Notes: generated from the letters alone by a model not told the origin. Counted from the first letter of the stretch, positions 1 through 9,935 are shown. The stretch: DNA of 64,000 nucleotides from Atlantibacter sp. RC6 (GCF_014193285.1 NZ_JACHZE010000001.1:1-64000), one strand, 5' to 3'. Translations and numbers: made by a program.

Positions 1-44
1 ACAGACGAAATCATCGTATAATCCGGGCCGATTAGAGCAAAAAG

Positions 45-89
45 TGTCACCCATGTGACCGGTCAGATCTGTAACCCATGTGACCGGTT
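45..89. repeat. Pair of 20-bp direct repeats, possible mobile-element end
   Basis: Two near-identical 20-mers, at 45-64 and 70-89, differ at only two positions; both carry the core CCCATGTGACCGGT. Closely spaced direct repeats of this form are common near the ends of IS21- and IS481-like insertion sequences. No transposase ORF is present in the first 330 bases, so if this is an element end the rest lies outside the window or is lost. The mobile-element reading is an inference. Confidence 0.4.
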
Positions 90-156
90 CATACACGGCG
101 AGCCCCCCTGGCCCGTTCGCGTACACTGGCGCCAGAGACTGAAACAAAAGCCCAGG

Positions 157-238
157 CGAACGGAACAATTCCACTAAACCCAGGCGAACGGAACAATTCC
201 ACCGAACGGAACACTTCACCCGAACGGAACAATTCCAC
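157..238. repeat. Four-copy 18-bp repeat cluster
   Basis: The unit CGAACGGAACAATTCCAC occurs at 157-174, 185-202 and 221-238, with a variant copy at 203-219. Spacing is 28, 18 and 18 bp. Each full unit contains the inverted repeat GGAA-CAA-TTCC. The bases before copies 1 and 2 also match (CCCAGG), and the word ACTAAACCC occurs twice. A further inverted arm, CCGTTCGC, lies at 113-120 against GCGAACGG at 156-163. The cluster sits just downstream of the tdc terminator and codes for nothing convincing. Confidence 0.7.
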
Positions 239-272
239 TGTACTAAACCCAAAAGGCCCTTTGCACGTCAGC

Positions 273-302
273 AAAAAAAAGCTCCCGCCTTTCGACGAGA
301 GC
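273..302 (-). terminator. Rho-independent terminator of the tdc operon
   Basis: On the minus strand a 9-bp stem (281-302, two G-U pairs) closes a GAAA tetraloop and is followed directly by eight U residues (273-280). It lies about 30 bp after the tdcF stop codon, so the operon ends at tdcF with no tdcG behind it. Confidence 0.9.
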
Positions 303-332
303 AACCAGGGTACTACAAATGAAAACCTACAC

Positions 333-722
333 TTACGGACGTACTGCAATCGCTTCGATTTCGATTTTTACATCTTTCGGCAGACGCGCCACTTCCACAC
401 ACGACCGCGCCGGGAAATTCGCGTTGTGCTCCATAAAAAACCCGTTATACACCCGGTTCACCGCCTCAAAATCCGCCAGGTCTTTCACGAATACGGTGGT
501 TTTGATGATGTTATTCACCGTCAGCCCCGCCGCTTCAATAATCCCTTTGACGTTTTGTAACGACTGAAGCGTTTGCGCCTCAATGTCCGCTGCAATCGCA
601 CCCGTCTCGGGGCACAACGGGATCTGTCCGGACGTAAAGACGAAACTGCCCATATCCACACCCTGTACGTACGGGCCGATCGCCGCCGGGGCAGTGTTGG
701 TCGAAATAATGGTGGTTGTCAT
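333..722 (-). CDS. tdcF: TdcF, RidA/YjgF-family protein of the threonine operon
   Basis: This 129-residue protein of the RidA/YjgF/UK114 family matches the length of E. coli TdcF. The family hydrolyses reactive enamine/imine intermediates such as those released by PLP dehydratases, which suits its place in an operon headed by threonine dehydratase. Family signatures include AIGPYVQGVD near residues 14-23, the conserved arginine in ARSCVEVARLPKD, and the ending IEAIAV. The ATG at 722 is preferred over an in-frame GTG at 728 because the ribosome site AAGGAG would overlap the GTG. It is the last gene of tdcBCDEF, 53 bp after tdcE. Confidence 0.93.
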   Translation of the reverse strand: MTTTIISTNTAPAAIGPYVQGVDMGSFVFTSGQIPLCPETGAIAADIEAQTLQSLQNVKGIIEAAGLTVNNIIKTTVFVKDLADFEAVNRVYNGFFMEHNANFPARSCVEVARLPKDVKIEIEAIAVRP

Positions 723-775
723 ACTCACTCCTTTTAAAAAAGGTTGAACGTGCGGCTTATCGCCGCACGTAATGA

Positions 776-3067
776 TTACAGGGCGCTGGTGAATGTCCTG
801 GAGACCACATCCTGCTGCTGCTCGCGGGTCAGCGCGTTAAAGCGCACCGCATAGCCAGACACGCGGATCGTCAGGGTTGGATATTTTTCCGGGTGATCGA
901 TGGCGTCCAGCAGCATCTCGCGGTTCATCACGTTGACGTTAAGATGCTGGCCCCCTTCAATCGCTACGTCGTGATGGAAGTACCCATCCAGCAGCCCCAC
1001 CAGGTTGTTCTTACGCGCCATCTCGTCTTTACCCAGCGCCGCCGGGACAATAGAGAAGGTGTAAGAAATCCCGTCTTTGGCGTATTTGAACGGCAGTTTC
1101 GCCACCGACGTCAGGGACGCTACCGCGCCTTTACGATCGCGGCCGTGCATCGGGTTTGCGCCCGGCGCGAACGGCGTACCGCCACGGCGGCCATCCGGGG
1201 TATTGCCGGTTTTCTGGCCGTATACCACGTTGGAAGTGATGGTCAGAATCGACTGGGTCGGCACCGCGTTGCGGTAAGTCGGCAGCGCCTGGATTTTTTG
1301 CATAAAGCGCGATACCAGATCGCAGGCGATGCTGTCTACGCGGTCATCGTTGTTGCCGTACTGCGGATATTCCCCTTCAATCACAAAATCCAGCGCCAGC
1401 CCGTTGTGGTCGCGCACCGGCATTACGCGGGCATATTTGATCGCCGACAGCGAATCCACCGCCACCGACAGACCGGCGATGCCACAGGCCATGGTGCGGT
1501 GCACATCGCGGTCATGCAGCGCCATCAGCGAGGCTTCGTAGCTGTACTTGTCATGCATATAGTGAATCAGGTTCAGGGCGCTGACGTACTGTACTGCCAG
1601 CCAGTCCATAAAACTGTCGAGACTGGCCATTACCGTGTCGTAATCCAGCACTTCATCCATGATCATCGGCGTTTTCGGGCCGACCTGGATCTTCAGCTTC
1701 TCGTCCATCCCGCCGTTGATGCAGTACAGCAGCGTCTTGGCGAGGTTGGCGCGCGCGCCGAAGAACTGCATCTGTTTGCCGATCACCATCGGGCTGACGC
1801 AGCAGGCAATCGCGTAGTCGTCGCTTTCGAAGTCCGGACGCATTAAGTCGTCGTTCTCGTACTGCAAAGAGGACGTTTCGATAGAAACTTTGGCGGCATA
1901 GGCTTTAAACGCTTTCGGCAGCGCTTCCGACCACAGAATAGTCAGATTCGGCTCCGGCGACGGGCCCATGGTGTGCAGGGTGTTCAGATAGCGGAAGGAG
2001 TTTTTGGTGACTAAGGTGCGGCCATCCAGCCCCATCCCGCCGATCACTTCGGTGGCCCAAATCGGGTCGCCGGAGAACAGCGTGTCGAATTCCGGGGTAC
2101 GCAGGAAGCGCACCATGCGGATTTTCATAATGAAATGGTCAATCAGCTCCTGGGCCTGCACCTCGTTCAGCACCCCGGCTCTGATATCGCGCTCAATGTA
2201 GATATCGAGGAAGGTCGCGGTACGGCCCAGAGACATCGCCCCACCGTTCTGGGATTTGACCGCCGCCAGATAGCCAAAGTACAGCCACTGCACCGCTTCC
2301 TGCGCGTTACGCGCCGGGCGGGAGACGTCAAAGCCGTAGTTACCCGCCATCTCGGTGATTTGCTGTAATGCGCGGCGATGTTCGGCCAGCTCTTCACGCA
2401 GGCGGATGGTGGCTTCCAGATCTTCGCCGCGCTCCAGTTTCGGTTGCAGGTCAGCAAACTGCAATTCACGCTCGCGGATCAGGTAGGCAGTGCCGTACAG
2501 CGCCACGCGGCGGTAATCGCCGATGATGCGTCCGCGACCATAGCCGTCCGGCAAACCGGTCAGCACGCCGGATTTACGGCAGCGCAGCATATCCGGGGAA
2601 TAGACATCAAACACGCCCTGGTTATGGGTTTTACGCAGATGGGTAAAGGTGTACTCGAAATCTTTGTCCATTTCGCGGCCATAGGCATCGAAAGAACTTT
2701 TGATCATGTTAACGCCGCCGTACGGGTGCAGCGCGCGCTTCAGCGGCTGGTCGGTTTGCAGACCGACGATTTTTTCCAGCCGCTGCTCGATATAACCCGG
2801 CGCGTGGGCGGTAATGGTTGTCGCGACGTTGGTGTCGAAATCGACCGGCGCATGGGTGGCGTTCTCCTTACGGATGCCTTCCATCACTTTTTCCCACAGC
2901 TGCACGGTGGCGGGCGTGGCGTCGGCGAGGAAGCTTTCGTCGCCTTCATACGGGGTATAGTTATGTTGAATAAAATCGCGGACGTTAATCGCTTCCTGCC
3001 AGTCAGAACCGGCGAAGCCCTGCCAGGCGTCGAGATACGTGTCGTTTAACGCTACATCAACCTTCAT
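776..3067 (-). CDS. tdcE: TdcE, 2-ketobutyrate formate-lyase / pyruvate formate-lyase
   Basis: A glycyl-radical enzyme of 763 residues (E. coli TdcE has 764) that cleaves 2-ketobutyrate, made by TdcB from threonine, or pyruvate with CoA into propionyl-CoA or acetyl-CoA plus formate. The adjacent catalytic cysteines are visible in IACCVSPM near residue 417, and the radical glycine lies in RVSGYAVRF at residues 735-743. It is oxygen-sensitive and needs a separate activase, not encoded here. A good ribosome site (GAGGGAG) precedes the ATG. The acyl-CoA product feeds Pta and then TdcD, the next gene upstream. Confidence 0.97.
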   Translation of the reverse strand: MKVDVALNDTYLDAWQGFAGSDWQEAINVRDFIQHNYTPYEGDESFLADATPATVQLWEKVMEGIRKENATHAPVDFDTNVATTITAHAPGYIEQRLEKIVGLQTDQPLKRALHPYGGVNMIKSSFDAYGREMDKDFEYTFTHLRKTHNQGVFDVYSPDMLRCRKSGVLTGLPDGYGRGRIIGDYRRVALYGTAYLIRERELQFADLQPKLERGEDLEATIRLREELAEHRRALQQITEMAGNYGFDVSRPARNAQEAVQWLYFGYLAAVKSQNGGAMSLGRTATFLDIYIERDIRAGVLNEVQAQELIDHFIMKIRMVRFLRTPEFDTLFSGDPIWATEVIGGMGLDGRTLVTKNSFRYLNTLHTMGPSPEPNLTILWSEALPKAFKAYAAKVSIETSSLQYENDDLMRPDFESDDYAIACCVSPMVIGKQMQFFGARANLAKTLLYCINGGMDEKLKIQVGPKTPMIMDEVLDYDTVMASLDSFMDWLAVQYVSALNLIHYMHDKYSYEASLMALHDRDVHRTMACGIAGLSVAVDSLSAIKYARVMPVRDHNGLALDFVIEGEYPQYGNNDDRVDSIACDLVSRFMQKIQALPTYRNAVPTQSILTITSNVVYGQKTGNTPDGRRGGTPFAPGANPMHGRDRKGAVASLTSVAKLPFKYAKDGISYTFSIVPAALGKDEMARKNNLVGLLDGYFHHDVAIEGGQHLNVNVMNREMLLDAIDHPEKYPTLTIRVSGYAVRFNALTREQQQDVVSRTFTSAL

Positions 3068-3108
3068 GACAAACTCCCTCTGTACGGTACAGATTTAATA
3101 ATTCGATA

Positions 3109-4317
3109 TCAGGCAAATTCAGGCTGTGAAACCTGGCGGCCCAGGCGGATAGCGTCCTGAGCGATCATTTTTTCTTCATTGGTGGGGATCACCGCCGCAA
3201 CGGCGCGCGACGGCGCGCTGGAAACCACACGCGGCCCCACGCGGTTCGGCTGGGCGTTTTTGGCTTCATCCAGCTCGATGCCGAACACCTTCAGGCGCGC
3301 TATCACCAGCGAGCGGATAAGCACTGAGTTCTCGCCAATCCCGCCGGTGAAGATCACCCCATCCAGACGGCGCAACGCAGTGGCGTGGCCGCCAATATGG
3401 CGGGCAATGCGATGGACAAACGCGCCAATCGCGCGCTGCGCGCCCGCGTGTCCCTCGTAGTACGCCTGCTCAAGCACGCGTAAATCCGACGACAAACCCG
3501 ACAGGCCGAGCAGCCCGGAAGATTTATTCACCACCCGCTCCAGATCGTCCAGGCTCTGCCCGGTCTGGCGGGCGAGATAGGCCAGCGCGCCAAAATCCAC
3601 GTCGCCGCTACGGGTGCCCATAATCAATCCTTCCAGCGGCGTCATGCCCATGGAGGTATCCGCGCTTTTGCCGTCCTGTACCGCGCAAATCGACGCGCCG
3701 TTGCCCAGGTGGGCAATCACCAGCCCGGCGTCGTTGGCGTCCAGATTCAGCAGCGCCACGGCTTCGCTGGCCACATAGCGGTGCGAGGTGCCGTGAAAAC
3801 CGTAGCGGCGCACACCGTGCTGTTCCGCATACTGATAAGGCAGGCCGTAGAGATAGGCTTCCGGCTTTAAGGTCTGATGGAAACCGGTGTCGAATACCGC
3901 AACCTGCGGCAAACCGGGGAACAGGTGGCGCGCGGCGTCCACTCCCGCCAGGTTGGCGTAGTTGTGCAGCGGGGCCAGCGGAGACACTTTCTTGATTTGT
4001 TCAACGACATCATCGGTGATGATCACCGCGTCACTGAAAATCTCGCCGCCGTGAGCGATGCGATGGCCGATTAACGTCACCGCTTTCATTAACTGACGCT
4101 TGTCCAGCTCCCCGGCGATGGCCGCCAGCGCGGCGTCGTAGGTGCTGTCAGCGAGTTTGATTTCGGTGGTTTTATCCACCACCAGCACGGCATTGTCGGA
4201 GCCAATACTGTCGGCAATACCGGAGAGAACCACGTCGCAATGCTCAACGTCTAAAACGGAAAACTTGATCGACGACGAGCCACAATTAATGACAAGTACC
4301 ACAGAATCTAGATTCAT
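3109..4317 (-). CDS. tdcD: TdcD, propionate/acetate kinase
   Basis: A 402-residue member of the acetate kinase family (ASKHA fold) that makes ATP from propionyl-phosphate or acetyl-phosphate. Visible motifs are the N-terminal phosphate loop [13 protein letters not shown], the family signatures GHRIAHGG and [11 protein letters not shown], the nucleotide-binding [10 protein letters not shown], and FTGGIGEN near the C terminus. Length and ending (PEFA) match E. coli TdcD. It is 41 bp upstream of tdcE in the same operon and gives the energy yield of anaerobic threonine fermentation. Confidence 0.96.
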   Translation of the reverse strand: MNLDSVVLVINCGSSSIKFSVLDVEHCDVVLSGIADSIGSDNAVLVVDKTTEIKLADSTYDAALAAIAGELDKRQLMKAVTLIGHRIAHGGEIFSDAVIITDDVVEQIKKVSPLAPLHNYANLAGVDAARHLFPGLPQVAVFDTGFHQTLKPEAYLYGLPYQYAEQHGVRRYGFHGTSHRYVASEAVALLNLDANDAGLVIAHLGNGASICAVQDGKSADTSMGMTPLEGLIMGTRSGDVDFGALAYLARQTGQSLDDLERVVNKSSGLLGLSGLSSDLRVLEQAYYEGHAGAQRAIGAFVHRIARHIGGHATALRRLDGVIFTGGIGENSVLIRSLVIARLKVFGIELDEAKNAQPNRVGPRVVSSAPSRAVAAVIPTNEEKMIAQDAIRLGRQVSQPEFA

Positions 4318-4328
4318 TACACTGCTCC

Positions 4329-4348
4329 GCCCACCCTTTCGGGTGGGC
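4329..4348 (-). promoter_or_regulatory. Intercistronic hairpin between tdcC and tdcD
   Basis: A perfect 8-bp GC-rich stem (GCCCACCC/GGGTGGGC) closes a 4-nt loop, GAAA on the minus strand. No U-run follows, and the tdcD ribosome site comes shortly after, so it more likely stabilises or processes mRNA, or weakly attenuates, than terminates. Confidence 0.6.
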
Positions 4349-4370
4349 TTTGAGGTTAACAGAGTGGGGA

Positions 4371-5711
4371 TTAAAACAGTTTGTAAGCGATGTTCAGGAT
4401 GGTCAGCAGGCCAATCACGGTAACGAAGAAGTTATCCGCACGACCTTTGTATTTCGCCATCGCCGGAGTTTTACCAATCGCGTACATCGGCAGCAGGCAC
4501 AGCAGAGAGGCGATAATCGGCGCGCCCATGGCTTCAATCAGGTCCAGGATGTTCGGGTTGGCGTAAGCCACAACCCAGGTGGAGCCCATGATAAAGATCA
4601 TGCTGATGGTGTTCAGTTTGCCTTCAGAGATTTTGTTTTTGTCGCCTTTGTAGCCAAACTTGAGGATCAGGCCGTTCAGACCTTCCAGCGTGCCCAGGTA
4701 GTGGCCGAAGAAGGATTTGAAAATCGCCACCAGCGCAATCAGCGAGGCTGCGTATTCCAGGGTTAACGCGAACGCTGACTTGGTGCCGGTTCCGCTCATG
4801 GAAGCGAAGTGGTTAGCCAGGTATGACAGCACCGGGATGTTCTGCGCTTTGGCTTCCGCCATGTTAGCCGGAGACAGGGTAAACAAGCAGCTGAAGGCGA
4901 AGAACATCACCACGGCAACCATCAACATGCTGGCGCGGGAGATAATCTGCGAGCATTTCTTCTCGGTGTACTCTTTACCGAAGTCGGCTTCGTACTCTTC
5001 GCGTTTAGAGACCACGAAGGAAGAGACAATCGGCGAGAAGTTAAACGAGAACACCATGATGGAGATACCCAGCCATACGGTTACCAGGATGCCATCGTGG
5101 CCCAGCAGAGAGATATCCGCCACCTGAGCCTGTTCGATCACCGCACCGTTCCAGTAAGGGATCAGCGACAGGGAGATCAGCACCAGGCTGGCGATAAACG
5201 GCCATACCAGGTAGCTCATCACTTTCACCATCAGGTCTTTACCAAACCAGATAACGAATGCCATCAGCAGCAGCAGGAACAGCGCCACAAAGCCGCGGTT
5301 CAACGGCGCCATGCCGAGCTGGTTGACCCAGAAGGTCATAAAGGTGTTGGTGATGGTGACGCCATAAATCCACAGCAGCGGACAAATCGCGAAGAAGTAC
5401 AGGAAGGTAATCACCACGCCGCCGGTTTTACCGAAGTGCTCTTCAACGGTTTCGGTAATGTTACCTGACGGATTGCTGCCCGAGAGGCACAGACGCGCCA
5501 GCGCGCGGTGGCAATAGAAGGCGATCGGGTAAGCCAGCACTAACATTAATAAAATAGGAATTAAGCCGCCAAAGCCCGCGCGAATCGGGAAAAATAATAC
5601 CCCGGCGCCGATTGCCGTACCAAACAGACCCAGCGTCCACGTGGTGTCAGATTTACGCCAGGCAAACCCCGACGTTTTCTGACCAGTTACAACAGTATTA
5701 TCCAAACTCAT
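4371..5711 (-). CDS. tdcC: TdcC, threonine/serine:H+ symporter
   Basis: An inner-membrane amino-acid transporter of the HAAAP family (446 residues, about 11 membrane segments) that brings threonine and serine in for TdcB. The core from [20 protein letters not shown] onward is nearly identical to E. coli TdcC. The start is placed at the ATG at 5711, preceded by AGGA, rather than six codons further upstream; this gives a length close to the 443 residues of E. coli. It is 24 bp downstream of tdcB in the same operon. Confidence 0.96.
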   Translation of the reverse strand: MSLDNTVVTGQKTSGFAWRKSDTTWTLGLFGTAIGAGVLFFPIRAGFGGLIPILLMLVLAYPIAFYCHRALARLCLSGSNPSGNITETVEEHFGKTGGVVITFLYFFAICPLLWIYGVTITNTFMTFWVNQLGMAPLNRGFVALFLLLLMAFVIWFGKDLMVKVMSYLVWPFIASLVLISLSLIPYWNGAVIEQAQVADISLLGHDGILVTVWLGISIMVFSFNFSPIVSSFVVSKREEYEADFGKEYTEKKCSQIISRASMLMVAVVMFFAFSCLFTLSPANMAEAKAQNIPVLSYLANHFASMSGTGTKSAFALTLEYAASLIALVAIFKSFFGHYLGTLEGLNGLILKFGYKGDKNKISEGKLNTISMIFIMGSTWVVAYANPNILDLIEAMGAPIIASLLCLLPMYAIGKTPAMAKYKGRADNFFVTVIGLLTILNIAYKLF

Positions 5712-5735
5712 TTGAAGTATCCTGTACAAAAATTA

Positions 5736-6728
5736 TTAGTGAGTGGTTTCAAGACCGGTAATTTGCGAAACGCGCGACAGGTCAATATTGCCACCGGAAA
5801 TAATGCTAACGGTTTTCTTACCCTGGATATAATGATCAAGCTTGCCGCTTAATAATGCAGCGCTGGCTAAGGCGCCTGCCCCTTCAGTGATGATTTTATT
5901 TCTCTGGATCAGGTGAACCATACTGGAGCGAATTTCTTCTTCGGTAACCAGAACAATATCCGTGACCAGATCTTTTACGATTTCATAGGTTAAAACACCA
6001 GGACGCGCCACGTCGCAGCCATCGGCGAGCGTGCCGGCATTGCGGTGGTTGGTAATGTGACCGGCATAATAAGAAGACGCCATACCGTGAACGTTTTCTG
6101 ACTGGACGCCGATAATATTAATCCGCGGGTTGATAGATTTAATCGCCAGCGCCACGCCGGCAATCAGTCCGCCGCCGCCGATGGGCACGATGACGTTGTC
6201 GACATCATACAAATCTTCAAGGATTTCAAGGCCAATCGTGCCCTGTCCAGCGATGACTTTCTCGTCATCAAATGGCGGGATAAATAAGCGCCCTTCCATT
6301 TCCATAATTTCACTGGCTTTAGCGATAGTCTCGTTAAAGCTATTTCCGTGCAGGATCACTTCGGCTGAATAATCGGTGGTTGCGGCCACTTTTGATTTCG
6401 GCGCGCAGGATGGCATAACCACTTTGCCGTTAATGCCTAACATGGCGCAAGAAAGAGAAACCCCCTGAGCATGGTTACCTGCTGAGCAGGCGACAACACC
6501 CTGACGTTTTTCATCTTCGGTTAATGAACTTAATTTATTAAAGGCTCCACGAATTTTAAATGACCCGGTGCGTTGCATATTTTCAAATTTAAGAAATATC
6601 TCTCCCTTGCAACGTTCGCTTAAATAATTGGAACGTGGTTGACCGGTTTTATAGATGCGCCCATTAAGACGGGTGCGGGCTTCCATGATGTCATGGATGG
6701 TCAGTGGAAGATTATCGTAGGTTATCAT
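5736..6728 (-). CDS. tdcB: TdcB, catabolic threonine dehydratase
   Basis: A PLP enzyme of fold type II (330 residues) that deaminates threonine to 2-ketobutyrate (and serine to pyruvate) under anaerobic, low-energy conditions; the E. coli enzyme is activated by AMP. The PLP lysine is in the motif [11 protein letters not shown] near residue 58, and the glycine-rich phosphate loop is [11 protein letters not shown]. An in-frame extension of 30 codons exists, but the ATG at 6728 has a good AAGGA site and matches the known N terminus. It is the first gene of the operon here: the activator gene tdcA, which precedes tdcB in E. coli, is missing. Confidence 0.96.
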   Translation of the reverse strand: MITYDNLPLTIHDIMEARTRLNGRIYKTGQPRSNYLSERCKGEIFLKFENMQRTGSFKIRGAFNKLSSLTEDEKRQGVVACSAGNHAQGVSLSCAMLGINGKVVMPSCAPKSKVAATTDYSAEVILHGNSFNETIAKASEIMEMEGRLFIPPFDDEKVIAGQGTIGLEILEDLYDVDNVIVPIGGGGLIAGVALAIKSINPRINIIGVQSENVHGMASSYYAGHITNHRNAGTLADGCDVARPGVLTYEIVKDLVTDIVLVTEEEIRSSMVHLIQRNKIITEGAGALASAALLSGKLDHYIQGKKTVSIISGGNIDLSRVSQITGLETTH

Positions 6729-7209
6729 GGTAAATCCTTTCGTAGCCGTCTGATACAGAGTTTTATTTTCAAGACGCGGCGATCCTAAGGTACATCCACC
6801 ACCATTAATGTGACACACACATCAAAACACCGTCGGTCAATCTTTTCGTAAGGTAATTAATTAAGAAAATGCTACCGGGTCGACATTTTAATTATTTCGC
6901 ATTAATTTAACTAATCCGAAGTGAATAAAATTAGTAATAGCTGTTTTCCGGCAATATGTTTAATTTTAAATCGAAAGTTAATTTGTGAATTAAATACAGC
7001 GCTTTTAAATAAACTCTAAATTACACACATCACCATTCATTAACATATTATTTACTTATGGGTGAATTAGTGATCATAAGCAGGCTGAATGTTTTTTAAC
7101 CCGCATTTTTTCTGCAAGGGAATTTTGCCGGGTGTTACCGCCCTGAACGGCGTGGATAAAAATGAGATTTGGGTCACAAAAAGATTGAACTCAACGGAGT
7201 GATGGTTTT
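6729..7209. promoter_or_regulatory. AT-rich control region between tdcB and sotB, with a CRP-like site
   Basis: About 480 bp without a supported gene; this is where tdcA would sit in E. coli. The region is strongly AT-rich. A CRP-like element, TGTGACACACACATCA, lies at 6809-6824, centred about 88 bp upstream of the tdcB start; one arm is perfect (TGTGA) and the other degenerate. Catabolite activation of tdc is known in E. coli, so a CRP site is expected. No intact LysR-type gene or tdcR-like ORF is visible on either strand. Confidence 0.5.
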
Positions 7210-7260
7210 ATGATCGCCTCATTCCCACCATTTTTTAACCATCACGATACTTTCCTATGA
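7210..7260 (+). CDS. Putative 16-residue leader peptide of sotB
   Basis: A small [19 protein letters not shown], runs from an ATG at 7210 to a TGA at 7258-7260 that overlaps the sotB ATG (ATGA junction). A ribosome site, GGAG, lies about 10 nt upstream. The bases directly before sotB show no ribosome site, so sotB may depend on ribosomes ending this ORF. The leader lies within an inverted repeat (GTGATGGTT 7199-7207, AACCATCAC 7237-7245) that could form a hairpin over the junction. This is a prediction from sequence layout; I know of no described peptide here. Confidence 0.4.
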   Translation: MIASFPPFFNHHDTFL

Positions 7261-8462
7261 CAAACAACGCCGTCTCACGCAAAACCGCGTGGCTGCGGGT
7301 GGTTACGCTTGCTGTCGCCGCATTCATCTTTAACACCACCGAATTTGTGCCGGTGGGATTACTGTCGGACATTGCCAGCAGCTTTAATATGCAAAGCGCC
7401 CAGGCGGGAATAATGCTGACGATTTACGCCTGGGTTGTGGGATTAATGTCCCTGCCCTTTATGCTGCTGACCAGCCAGATTGAGCGCCGCAAGCTGTTGA
7501 TTGCCCTGTTCGTGGTGTTTATCGCCAGCCATATCCTGTCGTTCCTCGCCTGGAGTTTTGAAGTGCTGGTGATAAGCCGGGTCGGCATAGCCTTCGCACA
7601 TGCCATTTTCTGGTCGATTACCGCCTCGCTGGCGATACGCCTGGCCCCGGCGGGCAAACGCGCCCAGGCGCTGAGCCTGATTGCTACCGGCACCGCGCTG
7701 GCGTCGGTATTGGGCATTCCGATTGGCCGCGTGGTCGGGCAGTACTTCGGCTGGCGCACCACTTTCTTTGTCATCGGCATGGGCGCATTAATTACCCTGG
7801 TATGCCTGGCGCGCCTGCTGCCGAAACTGCCCAGCGAGCATTCCGGTTCGCTTAAAAGCCTGCCGGTGCTGTTCCGCCGCCCGGCGCTGATCAGCATTTA
7901 TATTCTGACAGTCGTGGTTGTCACCGCGCATTTCACCGCCTACAGCTATATTGAACCCTTTGTACAGACCGTCGCGGGCCTGAGCGAAAACTTCGCCACG
8001 TATATGCTGTTGGTGCTGGGCTTTACCGGAATAATCGGCAGCGTGATATTCGGCAAACTGGGTAACCAGCATGCCTCGCTGCTGATCGCGCTGGCGATAG
8101 CCCTGCTGGTGGTTTGCCTGCTTCTGCTGCTGCCTGCCAGCGCTAACAGCTGGAGCCTGACAGCGCTGTGCGCCTTATGGGGAATTGCGATTATGCTGAT
8201 CGCGCTGGGGATGCAGGTGAAGGTGCTGGCGCTGGCGCCGGATGCCACCGACGTCGCCATGTCGCTGTTTTCCGGCATCTTTAATATCGGCATCGGCGCG
8301 GGAGCGCTGGTGGGCAACCTGGTGAGTATGAATCTCTCAATGGCGTCGGTGGGCTATATCGGCGCCATTCCTGCGCTGGCGGCGCTGGTGTGGGCGGTGG
8401 TTATTTTCCGCCGCTGGCCGGTGTCGCTGGAGGATCCCACCCGTCAGGTTAACCCGCACTAA
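7257..8462 (+). CDS. sotB: SotB, sugar/drug efflux MFS transporter
   Basis: A 401-residue major facilitator with about 12 membrane segments, closely matching E. coli SotB (YdeA), which exports arabinose, IPTG and related sugars. Diagnostic stretches include [18 protein letters not shown] at the N terminus, [14 protein letters not shown] and LATGTALA-type helices, and [18 protein letters not shown]. It lies next to marC as in E. coli, facing it tail to tail. It has no obvious ribosome site of its own and begins inside the stop codon of a short upstream ORF. Confidence 0.93.
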   Translation: MTNNAVSRKTAWLRVVTLAVAAFIFNTTEFVPVGLLSDIASSFNMQSAQAGIMLTIYAWVVGLMSLPFMLLTSQIERRKLLIALFVVFIASHILSFLAWSFEVLVISRVGIAFAHAIFWSITASLAIRLAPAGKRAQALSLIATGTALASVLGIPIGRVVGQYFGWRTTFFVIGMGALITLVCLARLLPKLPSEHSGSLKSLPVLFRRPALISIYILTVVVVTAHFTAYSYIEPFVQTVAGLSENFATYMLLVLGFTGIIGSVIFGKLGNQHASLLIALAIALLVVCLLLLLPASANSWSLTALCALWGIAIMLIALGMQVKVLALAPDATDVAMSLFSGIFNIGIGAGALVGNLVSMNLSMASVGYIGAIPALAALVWAVVIFRRWPVSLEDPTRQVNPH

Positions 8463-8478
8463 GGTCCGCTTTTTACTA

Positions 8479-8522
8479 CGCTCGCCTGCCTGCTGAACCA
8501 TGGGTTGCAAGCCAGGCGAGCG
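8479..8522. terminator. Inverted repeat between convergent sotB and marC
   Basis: A 10-bp inverted repeat, CGCTCGCCTG (8479-8488) and CAGGCGAGCG (8513-8522), with a 24-nt loop, lies between the two convergent stop codons. There is no strong U-run on either strand, so bidirectional termination is only a suggestion. Confidence 0.35.
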
Positions 8523-8547
8523 GGGATCCTCTTGCTACTGATAATCC

Positions 8548-9219
8548 CTATCCGCCCTGATAGCTGGTCACAATCTCAAGCACGCCGTTAATAATAAACT
8601 GCACCCCCATACAGACCAGCAGAAAGCCCATCAGGCGCGAGATGGCTTCAATGCCGCCCTTGCCCACCACGCGCATCACCGCCCCGGAACTGCGCAGGCT
8701 GCCCCAGAGGATAATGCCGATAATGATAAACAGCAGCGGCGGCGCAACGGCGATAATCCAGGCCGGAAAGGCGTCGGAATGGCGCAGCGTGGAGGCGGAG
8801 CTGATGATCATCGCAATGGTGCCGGGCCCGGCGGTGCTGGGCATCGCCAGCGGTACGAACGCGATATTGGTATCCGGCTCTTTGGTGATCTCTTCGGCTT
8901 TGCTCTGTACCTCCGGCGCTTCGTGGCCCTTTGCCGGTGGGAACAACATCCGAAAACCGATAAACGCCACAATCAGGCCGCCAGCAATACGCAGACCGGG
9001 AATCGAAATCCCGAAGGTGTCCATGACCAGCTGACCGGCGTACCACGCCACCAGCATGATCACCACCACGTTAACGGACGTCATCAGCGCGGTGCGGTTA
9101 CGCTCGGCGCTGCTCATATGGCCGGACAGACCTAAAAACAGCGCCACGGTGGTTAACGGGTTCGCCAGGGGTAATAGCACCACCAGCCCAAGCCCCAGAG
9201 CCTTAATTAATTCCAGCAT
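8548..9219 (-). CDS. marC: MarC, inner-membrane protein of unknown function
   Basis: A 223-residue MarC/UPF0056-family membrane protein with about six transmembrane segments, transcribed away from marRAB. The family signatures [21 protein letters not shown] and [18 protein letters not shown] are present. The ATG at 9219 has a good AGAGGA site and matches the E. coli start; a longer in-frame reading is rejected. Despite the name, work in E. coli has not supported a role in multiple antibiotic resistance; the function is unknown. Confidence 0.93.
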   Translation of the reverse strand: MLELIKALGLGLVVLLPLANPLTTVALFLGLSGHMSSAERNRTALMTSVNVVVIMLVAWYAGQLVMDTFGISIPGLRIAGGLIVAFIGFRMLFPPAKGHEAPEVQSKAEEITKEPDTNIAFVPLAMPSTAGPGTIAMIISSASTLRHSDAFPAWIIAVAPPLLFIIIGIILWGSLRSSGAVMRVVGKGGIEAISRLMGFLLVCMGVQFIINGVLEIVTSYQGG

Positions 9220-9385
9220 ATCAGTCCTCTTGCGGTGAACGGCAGGCGCAGTATAGGGAGGCCCTCGCCGGGATACCATCAACAAAGCGTAAGGTTTCGT
9301 CACCGTCTTTACAAACCGGATTCGCAGTACCGCCAGGTTGCTTAATGGGTAACAATTCGCCGTAAAAAGTTTAACTTATGAAACG

Positions 9386-9405
9386 TTTTAGCAGATCGTG
9401 TCATC
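9386..9405. promoter_or_regulatory. Marbox upstream of marRAB
   Basis: The stretch TTTTAGCAGATCGTGTCATC corresponds in position and sequence to the E. coli mar marbox, bound by MarA, SoxS and Rob. It lies about 15 bp upstream of the marRAB -35 element and would allow self-activation by MarA. Confidence 0.7.
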
Positions 9406-9419
9406 TTTAATCCATTCGG

Positions 9420-9448
9420 TTGACTTATATTTGCCTGGGCAATAATAT
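9420..9448 (+). promoter_or_regulatory. marRAB promoter
   Basis: A -35 element TTGACT (9420-9425), a 17-bp spacer and a -10 element TAATAT (9443-9448) form a near-consensus sigma-70 promoter. The first MarR operator fills the 3' part of the spacer exactly, so bound MarR would block RNA polymerase. Confidence 0.88.
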
Positions 9449-9478
9449 CTGCCGTGACTAATCTACTTGCCTGGGCAA
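9431..9478. promoter_or_regulatory. Two MarR operators (marO)
   Basis: The palindromic core TTGCCTGGGCAA occurs twice without mismatch, at 9431-9442 and 9467-9478, 36 bp apart. These match E. coli marO sites I and II. The first lies between -35 and -10; the second ends 5 bp before the marR start codon. Binding of phenolic ligands to MarR is known to relieve repression. Confidence 0.92.
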
Positions 9479-9483
9479 CCACT

Positions 9484-9918
9484 GTGAACAATCCTGACGA
9501 TCTATTTAATAACATCATCCCGCTGGGTCGCCTGATCCATCTGGTGAATCAGAAAAAAGATCGTTTGCTTAATGATTACCTCTCCCCGCTGGATATCACC
9601 GCCGCGCAGTTCAAAGTGCTGTGTTCTGTACGCTGTGGAGGTTCCATTACGCCGGTGGAGCTGAAAAAGGTGCTTTCGGTAGATTTAGGCGCCCTGACCC
9701 GGATGCTTGACCGCCTGGTCAGCAAAGGCTGGATCGAACGCTTGCCGAACCCCAACGACAAGCGCGGCGTACTGATCCAACTCACCCCGGAAGGCGCGGC
9801 GCTGTGTGAGCAATGTCATCAATTAGTAGGGCAAACCCTGCATCAAGAATTAACTAAAAATATGACGGCAGAAGAAGTGGCAACCCTTGAATACCTGCTC
9901 AAGAAGGTTCTGCCGTAA
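9484..9918 (+). CDS. marR: MarR, repressor of the mar operon
   Basis: A winged-helix MarR-family repressor of 144 residues, the same length as E. coli MarR when the GTG at 9484 is taken as start ([15 protein letters not shown]). An upstream in-frame GTG at 9454 is rejected because it would run through operator II. The recognition region [18 protein letters not shown] and the wing [13 protein letters not shown] are conserved. No clear ribosome site precedes the GTG, where operator II lies. First gene of marRAB; marA follows after 17 bp. Confidence 0.95.
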   Translation: MNNPDDLFNNIIPLGRLIHLVNQKKDRLLNDYLSPLDITAAQFKVLCSVRCGGSITPVELKKVLSVDLGALTRMLDRLVSKGWIERLPNPNDKRGVLIQLTPEGAALCEQCHQLVGQTLHQELTKNMTAEEVATLEYLLKKVLP

Positions 9919-9935
9919 CCGACGGAGATAAGACG

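Noticed and set aside
157-238. CRISPR array
   Set aside because: Repeats are 18 bp, directly adjacent or nearly so, without unique spacers of constant length, and no cas gene is nearby.
1-330. Coding reading of the repeat region (86-codon minus ORF)
   Set aside because: The ORF is made largely of translated repeats, crosses the tdc terminator and has no ribosome site.
333-728. GTG start for tdcF at 728
   Set aside because: The GTG overlaps the AAGGAG ribosome site; the ATG at 722 has proper spacing and the family length.
893-1846. 317-codon plus-strand ORF over tdcE
   Set aside because: It lies wholly antisense to the highly conserved tdcE and gives a His/Arg/Val-rich product without any recognisable motif: a shadow of GC-rich codon use.
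6729-7256. Degraded tdcA gene
   Set aside because: No LysR-type helix-turn-helix or other TdcA stretch is seen in any frame; the region looks like AT-rich regulatory DNA.
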